From assembly GCA_032718475.1 (NCBI GenBank), contig JAUCBJ010000933.1, positions 24,055 to 88,054 of the forward strand: a stretch of DNA of 64,000 nucleotides. The letters run 5' to 3'. A model generated the notes under the pieces. That model saw nothing but the letters and a program-made list of their open reading frames with translations, was not told where the DNA came from and did no database searches. This document shows, piece by piece, positions 56,973-64,000 of the stretch. Position 1 is the first letter of the stretch. Each line of letters opens with the position of its first letter. The position numbers and the translations under genes were made by a program. This DNA is from Nemertoderma westbladi. Its lineage: Eukaryota > Xenacoelomorpha > Nemertodermatida > Nemertodermatidae.

Positions 56973-57481
56973 ATATAAAGCGGTAGGCTATTGCCAGTGG
57001 TTCCATTTAAATAATAATAAATTACCATAAGCAAAATATAGCATATAGGTAAGTATTAGGGGTCTACACTGGCTGAATATTGTAATGAAAACGCTGGATT
57101 TAGTGAACGTTTTCGCCCTACCGGGCTACGTCAGACCTATTATATTAATAAAGCATAATGGAGTAATTAAATTCAATTCGAAATTCCCGCCACCTAAATA
57201 AAGCACTAATAGAATAGATAGTTCTAAGTAGGTCCTATATGTAATATAATATAAACAAAGTCGAAAACAAAATCAAAAAACAAAAGTCTCCAGAATAAAA
57301 TAGATTTTTATCCAAACTTACATAAAGTAAAAATCTAATCGTGTCTCTAAGTAGCTCTCGTACTATTATTATAAAAACAAAAACCTCCAAACGCTCAGTT
57401 TCAACTCCGTATAACAAGTAAGGTAATATACAGTCAAACACACATTAGCAACCCCCATATGCGTACTATCCATTCCCAAAA
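56967..57481 (-). repeat. Penelope pseudo-LTR, distal copy
   Basis: Identical to 63597-64000 as far as the window allows (56967-57370). It contains the element's own ORF start (ATG on the minus strand at 57006) and a hammerhead-like motif. The border with the host is at AATTAGATATAAAGCGG. Confidence 0.93.
57100..57140 (-). ncRNA. Hammerhead-like ribozyme core in pseudo-LTR, distal copy
   Basis: The minus strand reads CUGACG (57134-57129), U, A, stem GCCC-GGUA-GGGC, GAAA (57114-57111), then ACGUUC; cleavage is expected after the C at 57105. Compared with the hammerhead core CUGANGA...GAAA there is one extra U before the A, and helix III is a loopless self-complementary AACGUU. Helix I is only three pairs near the junction. 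Hammerheads in Penelope pseudo-LTRs, including small variants acting as dimers, are known (from memory). Confidence 0.6.
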
Positions 57482-60240
57482 ACATTCAATATGCGCGCTG
57501 CTCGTTAAATAAGTTAGGTTAAAGTTAGGTTAATGAATAGGTCTAACTGTAGATTATGCAATGTATAAGTTTAAGTTCAACAAGCTGGCAAGCCAAAAAA
57601 TAAGTAATATTGAAAATAATGTATAAAACAACAGATGAAGACAAACCAAAAACATTCAAAATGCGCGCTGCTCCTTAAGTAAGTTAGGTTAATGAATAAG
57701 TCTAACTGTAGATTATGCAATGTATAAGTTTAAGTTCAGAAAATAAGTAATATTGAAAATAATGCATAAAACAACAGATTAAGACAAACCAAAAACATTA
57801 AATATGCGCGCTGCCCGTTAAGTAAGTTAGGTTAAAGTTAGGTTAATGAATAAGTCTAACTGTAGATTATGCAATGTATAAGTTTAAGTTCGAAAAATAG
57901 GTAATATTGAAAATAATGCATAAAACAACAGATTAAGACAAACCAAAAACATTCAATATGCGTGCTGCTCGTTAAGTAAGTTAGGTTAATGAATAAGTCT
58001 AACTGTAGATTATGCAATGTATAAGTTTAAGTTCGAAAAATAAGTAATATTGAAAATAATGCATAAAACAACAGATTAAGACAAACCAAAAACATTCAAT
58101 ATGCGCGCTGCTCGTTAAGTAAGTTAGGTTAAATTTAGGTTAATGAATAAGTCTAACTGTAGATTATGCAATGTATAAGTTTAAGTTCGAAAAATAAGTA
58201 ATATTGAAAATAATGCATAAAACAACAGATTAAGACAAACCAAAAACATTCAATATGCGTGCTGCTCGTTAAGTAAGTTAGGTTAATGAATAAGTCTAAC
58301 TGTAGATTATGCAATGTATAAGTTTAAGTTCGAAAAATAAGTAATATTGAAAATAATGCATAAAACAACAGATTAAGACAAACCAAAAACATTCAATATG
58401 CGCGCTGCTCGTTACGTAAGTTAGGTTAACATTCAATATGCGCGCTGCTCGTTAAGTAAGTTAGGTTAAAGTTAGGTTAATGAATAAGTCTAACTGTAGA
58501 TTATGCAATGTATAAGTTTAAGTTCAAAAAAAAAAAATAAGTAATATTGAAAATAATGCATAAAACAACAGATTAAGACAAACCAAAAACATTCAATATG
58601 CGGGCTGCTCGTTAAGTAAGTTAGGTTAAAGTTAGGTTAATGAATAAGTCTAACTGTAGATTATGCAATGTATAAGTTTAAGTTCAAAAAAAAAAATAAG
58701 TAATATTGAAAATAATGCATAAAACAACAGATTAAGACAAACCAAAAACATTCAATATGCGCGCTGCTCGTTAAGTAAGTTAGGTTAAATTTAGGTTAAT
58801 GAATAAGTCTAACTGTAGATTATGCAATGTATAAGTTTAAGTTCAGAAAATAAGTAATATTGAAAATAATGCATAAAACAACAGATTAAGACAAACCAAA
58901 AACATTCAATATGCGCGCTGTTCGTTAAGTAAGTTAGTTTAACATTCAATATGTGCGCTGCTCGTTAAGTAAGTTAGGTTAACATTCAATATGCGCGCTG
59001 CTCGTTAAGTAAGTTAGGTTAAAGTTAGGTTAATGAATAAGTCTAACTGTAGATTATGCAATGTATAAGTTTAAGTTCAGAAAATAAGTAATATTGAAAA
59101 TAATGCATAAAACAACAGATTAAGACAAACCAAAAACATTCAATATGCGCGCTGCTCGTTAAGTAAGTTAGTTTAACATTCAATATGTGCGCTGCTCGTT
59201 AAGTAAGTTAGGTTAAAGTTAGGTTAATGAATAAGTCTAACTGTAGATTATGCAATGTATAAGTTTAAGTTCAAAAAAATAAGTAATATTGAAAATAATG
59301 CATAAAACAACAGATTAAGACAAACCAAAAACATTCAATATGCGCGCTGCTCGTTAAGTAAGTTAGGTTAAAGTTAGGTTAATGAATAAGTCTAACTGTA
59401 GATTATGCAATGTATAAGTTTAAGTTCAAAAAATAAGTAATATTGAAAATAATGCATGAAACAACAGATTAAGACAAACCAAAAACATTCAATATGTGCG
59501 CTGCTCGTTAAGTAAGTTAGGTTCAAGTTAGGTTAATGAATAAGTCTAACTGTAGATTATGCAATGTATAAGTTTAAGTTCAAAAAATAAGTAATATTGA
59601 AAATAATGCATGAAACACCAGATTAAGACAAACCAAAAACATTCAATATGCGCGCTGCTCGTTAAGTAAGTTAGGTTAACATTCAATATGCGCGCTGCTC
59701 GTTAAGTAAGTTAGGTTAAAGTTAGGTTAATGAATAAGTCTAACTGTAGATTATGCAATGTATAAGTTTAAGTTCAAAAAATAAGTAATATTGAAAATAA
59801 TGCATGAAACAACAGATTAAGACAAACCAAAAACATTCAATATGTGCGCTGCTCGTTAAGTAAGTTAGGTTAAAGTTAGGTTAATGAATAAGTCTAACTG
59901 TAGATTATGCAATGTATAAGTTTAAGTTCAAAAAATAAGTAATATTGAAAATAATGTATAAAACAACAGATTAAGACAAACCAAAAATATTCAATATGCG
60001 CGCTGCTCGTTACGTAAGTTAGATTAAGGTTAGGTTAATGAATAAGTCTAACTGTAGATTATGCAATGTATAAGTTTAAGTTCAAAAAATAAGTATTATT
60101 GAAACTCACGCACAAAACAACAGACCAAGGCAAACCAAAAAAAAAAAAAACACGAAACATGCGCGCTGATCGTTAAGTAGGTTAGGTTAATGAATAAGTC
60201 TAACTGTAGGTTATGTAATAAGTTTAAGTGAAACCAAAGA
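57482..60240. repeat. Satellite-like array, 143/154-bp units, about 17 copies
   Basis: Units begin AACATTCAATATGCGCGCTG and include GTTAAGTAAGTTAGGTTA and TCTAACTGTAGATTATGCAA. The 11-bp AAGTTAGGTTA is present or absent, giving 154- or 143-base units. Extra 41-bp partial units occur near 58429, 58942, 58982, 59178 and 59679. The array lies between the Penelope ORF and its distal pseudo-LTR. Confidence 0.95.
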
Positions 60241-60372
60241 TATTAAATATGTGAAGTCAGTATAATATGCAAAGTATACGTTGTAAAATAAAGAATAATT
60301 ATTATTATTTTTATTTTTATTTTAGGAGAGTCCATACTTTCATTAGATTAGACCCTTATTAATGTGCAGTTA

Positions 60373-63300
60373 CTAAAGTGTAGGTTGGTAGACGTTAAGG
60401 GGCGGACGATGAGTTTTGATTAGGAGTCCCTCCGCTGCGAGTAGCTCAACGGTATTCCCAAAGTATTTAAATGCGCAAATGCGGAAACACCGCATTCCGC
60501 AACCATAGAGGTGTCTTGCTAGAAGGATATCATCGTGGGTTTTGCCGTCATTCGCTTTACTTGGGTAGTTCTTAACCATATTACGGTGGCCGTTGACTCG
60601 CTCATTTAAATGTTGTATTGTTTTGCCGATGTAAAAGCTAGGGGTGTGCAAGGAGCACCAGGCAATGTATATTATATGGTGTGTTTTACAATTAAACCGC
60701 CCGTGTATGTTAGCGCCCCAGGGAGTTTGCGATACGTTAGTGATGTGCTGGCATGTTAAACATCCCGGTGTCTTACAGGGGTGATTACCAAGTCGCAAAG
60801 TCGATATGATAGTCTTGTTGTTCATAAGCATTTGTCCCAGGGAGTCGGGATTGATGGTTACCACGTTGATTCTAAGGTCGCTTCCATGTAAGTGTCTTTT
60901 CGTGATGGATCTGAATTTATTTCTGAGTTGTGCGGTGCAGGGTAGGTAGAAACGTCCGGAATTGTGTTCACTTTCGTTTTCGTGATCGTCGATGCGCGTT
61001 GTAGGGGCCCATATTCTGAGTTGGTTGATTATTGTTTTCGGGTAATCTCGGAGTAGACATTCCCCTAGATATACGTCCCGGTGTATAGTAAAATCTGTAG
61101 GATTTGAACAGCGGCGGTAGATACGTAGGATTTGGTTTTTCGCAACAGCTAGTAATTGTGTTTTATCGTGGGCACTCTTATAATTAATGGGCAACTTATT
61201 GCTAACCGGTTTTCTAAATAGTGATGTGGTAATCACTCCACGCTTCACTTCTGTCAGAACATCTAGGAAAGGTAGTGTGTGGTGAGAATATTCAATAGTA
61301 AAGCGTATGTCTTGATTACCATAGAAGTCATGGGCTGATTTATTAACCGCATCTAGTAGAGTTTGGATATTATCCTCATTCAGAAAAGCATTAATAATAG
61401 CGAAGGTATCGTCTACATAACGCTTATAGAAACGGAATGGGTAACGTTTATAATAAGGTTCACAGGTCGCCTGCTGTTCCTGAGCGGATTGTATCGATTC
61501 ACAGACCGGTGTAGAGGAAGTTGGTGTAATATTAGGTTCATTTTGTCGTTTATCTGGGTCAGCGTCTACGTTTCTCTTTTGTACATATGGTAAAGTAAGT
61601 GGGGAGCAGAGAATCCTTAAGAAGTGTAATTCAAACCTAGATATAACTAGACTTGCATAATTTTTAGAGAAACCGCTACCTATAGCCGCACCCCGGGTCT
61701 GTAAGTAAATTGTCCTTCTAAATTGAAAATAATTATGTTCTAAAATAAAGCGGACAATACGGATAAAGTCACCGACGGATATAATGGATTGGTTCTGAAA
61801 ACTAGCGTCCTCAGTTAGTGTTTGTTCAAGGGCCCTACAGCCGATATCATGTCCGATATTGGTATACATATCCACAATGTCTAGTGAGACGAGGGTGCAG
61901 TTATCTTGTACAGAGTTAGGCAATTGTTCAAGGAAGTCGTCGGTTCCTTTGAGGTGGGAGTCCAGATTGTTAACGACCGGTTCAAGCAGGACGTTGGCAA
62001 AGCTGGATAATGGTGCAAGTAGTGAACCTCTCGTTGCTACTATCGGTCTTCCTTTAGGGATGAGTTTCCCGTTATCCCAGTCAATCCAGGAGACTCGTTC
62101 TTTATGGTCCTTAAATGTTATATAGAAGTATGATATTTGGGAAGTTTTAGGTAATAACGGGTGGTATAAGTTAGTATCCTTAAGTCCACATTCTGCTAAA
62201 AGTTTAGCAAGGGCTGTTCTAAAGCGCGCTGTTGGGTCCTCCTTAATCGTTGTATATGTATTTTTATCCTTTAATATACGTACGCATTCGTTTATATAGT
62301 CGCTGTTGTTCACTATTAGTAAATTCCCCGATTTGTCGCCTTTACATATCCGAATAGTTTTGTTAGTCTTGAGGTTCTTGATAGTATCCCGTTCGTGTGA
62401 AGTTAGGTTACTGTTATATCCTTTGTTTATATTATTCATGTCAATTTTATCAATTTCTCTATGGAGTTCACTAATCATCGCTTCGGTCGTTTCGTCATCA
62501 CATTTCGGCGGTAAGTTCCTTAATTTGTTTTGTTTAGTGGCTCTGAAGAAGTTCGAAACGAGTTTATTATCCATATGTTTAGTTGTAGTCCTGTTCTTAG
62601 AATCGGTTAGTTCGTTGGTGTGTTCCATCCTCCGGTTATTCACTATTGGTAACGTCGGTATCGCTGGGTTATTGGTAGTCGAAGCTGATTGTTCCGAAAT
62701 GATGGGTGATGGACTCGTAATAAAACGATTCCCTGCATTAGTCGTAGGATTAGAAATCCAACTCCAGATCGTGTTAGGTTGTGCTGTGTTAGTAGATGTC
62801 GCATAATCGGTGTTGGATAAGGTTTCACTAGTCTGTGTTCGTGATTTATTAGGGTCTCCTGGTGCAAAATGATTATAGTTCGTCAGTCTACTGTTCATTG
62901 TATCTATATTCCTAGTATTGAAACGCAACGCTGTCGCTAGTTTAGTTATACGAATATGTGATTTAAATATATCGTCGAGATTAAACTTCTTAGAAGGTCT
63001 GAAGTCCTTACCTAAAGACAACAGCGACTCCTCCTTTTGTGTAAGTGTATAGTTACTTAGATTGATGACCGTAGGTTTAGCTACCGGAAGGTGGATCGGT
63101 TGTAGCTGTGTGGATCCGATGTTGGGTTCGCTAAGGTTGATCTTCCTCGGGTGCATATCTTTCTTATGTCGGTATCGGTTCCGGTACCGGTACTCCGTCT
63201 CTTCATATTTCGCGCGCAGTGTGTGTTCACTAACTTTATGCCTATGTTGCCTAATGTATTTAAGTTGCTGGAATAGTGGTGCTTTAAAGCGCAATAATGA

Positions 63301-63636
63301 GGGATTGCTCGTTTTATCGAAAGTGGTTGTAATAAGTGACCTTGACTCATTCTTCAAGTTATATAATTTCTTGTAAAGAGTATTGATATCATTCTGCAAA
63401 ATTTTGTTACTAAGTTTCAGACCTATAATTGGGTATTGGTTCTGGATCGATCGACTGCGGTCAGTAATATATCTCGGTATAATAAGTTCTTTCCTACATT
63501 GTTTCAAAAAATGGATTTGGTGCGGTATCCTGCTGATGTGGTCGTGGATTCTGCAGAGTTTTGCCATACCTTTTGCTGCCCCTTGAGCGATGTGTAAATT
63601 AGATATAAAGCGGTAGGCTATTGCCAGTGGTTCCAT
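60373..63636 (-). CDS. Penelope-like reverse transcriptase with GIY-YIG endonuclease
   Basis: An intact 1087-aa ORF. Its ATG (63636) lies inside the pseudo-LTR. The first 370 residues are basic and poorly conserved in type. The reverse transcriptase follows: GRPIVATRGSLLAPLSSFAN (about 525-545), motif A SLDIVDMYTN (583), motif B RGAAIGSGFSKNYASL, and motif C RYVDDTFAI (740). A Cys-rich linker, CKTPGCLTC, lies near 955. The GIY-YIG nuclease has IIYIAWC...FYIGKT (985-1007), R and H in NERVNGHR, and the metal-binding Glu in AAEGLLIKTHRPPLN (1068). All catalytic residues are present. It copies the element RNA at a nicked chromosomal target. No stop or frameshift, so potentially active. Confidence 0.97.
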   Translation of the reverse strand: MEPLAIAYRFISNLHIAQGAAKGMAKLCRIHDHISRIPHQIHFLKQCRKELIIPRYITDRSRSIQNQYPIIGLKLSNKILQNDINTLYKKLYNLKNESRSLITTTFDKTSNPSLLRFKAPLFQQLKYIRQHRHKVSEHTLRAKYEETEYRYRNRYRHKKDMHPRKINLSEPNIGSTQLQPIHLPVAKPTVINLSNYTLTQKEESLLSLGKDFRPSKKFNLDDIFKSHIRITKLATALRFNTRNIDTMNSRLTNYNHFAPGDPNKSRTQTSETLSNTDYATSTNTAQPNTIWSWISNPTTNAGNRFITSPSPIISEQSASTTNNPAIPTLPIVNNRRMEHTNELTDSKNRTTTKHMDNKLVSNFFRATKQNKLRNLPPKCDDETTEAMISELHREIDKIDMNNINKGYNSNLTSHERDTIKNLKTNKTIRICKGDKSGNLLIVNNSDYINECVRILKDKNTYTTIKEDPTARFRTALAKLLAECGLKDTNLYHPLLPKTSQISYFYITFKDHKERVSWIDWDNGKLIPKGRPIVATRGSLLAPLSSFANVLLEPVVNNLDSHLKGTDDFLEQLPNSVQDNCTLVSLDIVDMYTNIGHDIGCRALEQTLTEDASFQNQSIISVGDFIRIVRFILEHNYFQFRRTIYLQTRGAAIGSGFSKNYASLVISRFELHFLRILCSPLTLPYVQKRNVDADPDKRQNEPNITPTSSTPVCESIQSAQEQQATCEPYYKRYPFRFYKRYVDDTFAIINAFLNEDNIQTLLDAVNKSAHDFYGNQDIRFTIEYSHHTLPFLDVLTEVKRGVITTSLFRKPVSNKLPINYKSAHDKTQLLAVAKNQILRIYRRCSNPTDFTIHRDVYLGECLLRDYPKTIINQLRIWAPTTRIDDHENESEHNSGRFYLPCTAQLRNKFRSITKRHLHGSDLRINVVTINPDSLGQMLMNNKTIISTLRLGNHPCKTPGCLTCQHITNVSQTPWGANIHGRFNCKTHHIIYIAWCSLHTPSFYIGKTIQHLNERVNGHRNMVKNYPSKANDGKTHDDILLARHLYGCGMRCFRICAFKYFGNTVELLAAEGLLIKTHRPPLNVYQPTL

Positions 63637-64000
63637 TTAAATAATAATAAATTACCATAAGCAAAATATAGCATATAGGTAAGTATTAGGGGTCTACACT
63701 GGCTGAATATTGTAATGAAAACGCTGGATTTAGTGAACGTTTTCGCCCTACCGGGCTACGTCAGACCTATTATATTAATAAAGCATAATGGAGTAATTAA
63801 ATTCAATTCGAAATTCCCGCCACCTAAATAAAGCACTAATAGAATAGATAGTTCTAAGTAGGTCCTATATGTAATATAATATAAACAAAGTCGAAAACAA
63901 AATCAAAAAACAAAAGTCTCCAGAATAAAATAGATTTTTATCCAAACTTACATAAAGTAAAAATCTAATCGTGTCTCTAAGTAGCTCTCGTACTATTATT
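63597..64000 (-). repeat. Penelope pseudo-LTR, proximal copy (cut by window end)
   Basis: Base-for-base copy of 56967-57370. Probably continues about 110 bases past the window. Confidence 0.95.
63730..63770 (-). ncRNA. Hammerhead-like ribozyme core in pseudo-LTR, proximal copy
   Basis: Identical to the distal copy, shifted by 6630; expected cleavage after the C at 63735 on the minus strand. Two cleavage sites 6630 bases apart would release one unit-length element RNA. Confidence 0.6.

Larger units (their letters stand above)
56967..64000 (-). mobile_element. Penelope-like retroelement, complete ORF, right end outside window
   Basis: Order on the minus strand: pseudo-LTR (64000 to 63597, cut by the window), RT-GIY-YIG ORF (63636-60373), a satellite-bearing 3' region (60372-57482), second pseudo-LTR (57481-56967). 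The pseudo-LTRs are identical over all 404 bases that can be compared, at a fixed offset of 6630. This tandem arrangement is typical of Penelope-like elements. The lack of differences suggests recent activity. Confidence 0.93.

Noticed and set aside
62306-62806. Plus-strand 166-codon hydrophobic frame
   Set aside because: Antisense of the Penelope-like ORF.

Overview
The window is eukaryotic, from an animal and most likely a marine invertebrate. The evidence is spliced coding exons with GT-AG borders, AT-rich spacers, BEL/Pao and Penelope-like retroelements, tRNA-derived SINEs, and very frequent palindromic words such as TAGGCCTA and TACCGGTA. I cannot name the phylum. Single-copy host genes are few and most of the sequence is transposon, satellite or decayed coding material.

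Layout. 0-9.4 kb: a BEL/Pao LTR retrotransposon with a gag-like ORF cut by the left edge and an intact 2001-aa gag-pol polyprotein (2505-8510). 10-12.9 kb: small unidentified ORFs. 12.95-15.2 kb: a decayed second BEL/Pao pol. 15.4-15.6 kb: a tRNA-derived SINE. 15.6-19.7 kb: a broken coding block of unknown origin, split by a long-inverted-repeat insertion. 20.7-21.8 kb: a dead LINE reverse transcriptase. 22-26 kb: iteron-rich and palindrome-rich non-coding DNA and a GC-rich inverted-repeat element. 26.4-28.3 kb: two intact intronless host genes, ARFRP1 (Arf-like GTPase) and a C19orf53/L10K homologue. 29.6-38 kb: a SINE, a well-bounded hAT element (15-bp TIR, 8-bp TSD) and several inverted-repeat elements that share one short core. 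40.5-50 kb: a five-exon SOX-family HMG-box gene on the minus strand, predicted 464 aa, assembled here from splice sites whose phases all agree. 51-52.6 kb: a tetranucleotide microsatellite and a 146-bp tandem array. 54.8-57 kb: an exon-like ORF, a possible LTR or leader, and a gag-like ORF with an in-frame stop. 57-64 kb: a Penelope-like element (minus strand) with identical pseudo-LTRs, a 143/154-bp satellite in its 3' region, and a complete RT plus GIY-YIG ORF.

Most notable. (1) Intron 3 of the SOX gene holds about 42 copies of a 39-bp unit whose core matches the exon 3/intron 3 5' splice site, a tandem field of decoy donors. (2) Both pseudo-LTRs of the Penelope-like element carry a hammerhead-like core with an extra U and a self-complementary helix III. 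(3) One short core recurs inside several inverted-repeat elements with unrelated termini. (4) The BEL polyprotein has a cluster of consensus 5' splice sites in its gag-protease region. All calls rest on reading the sequence; no database search was possible.
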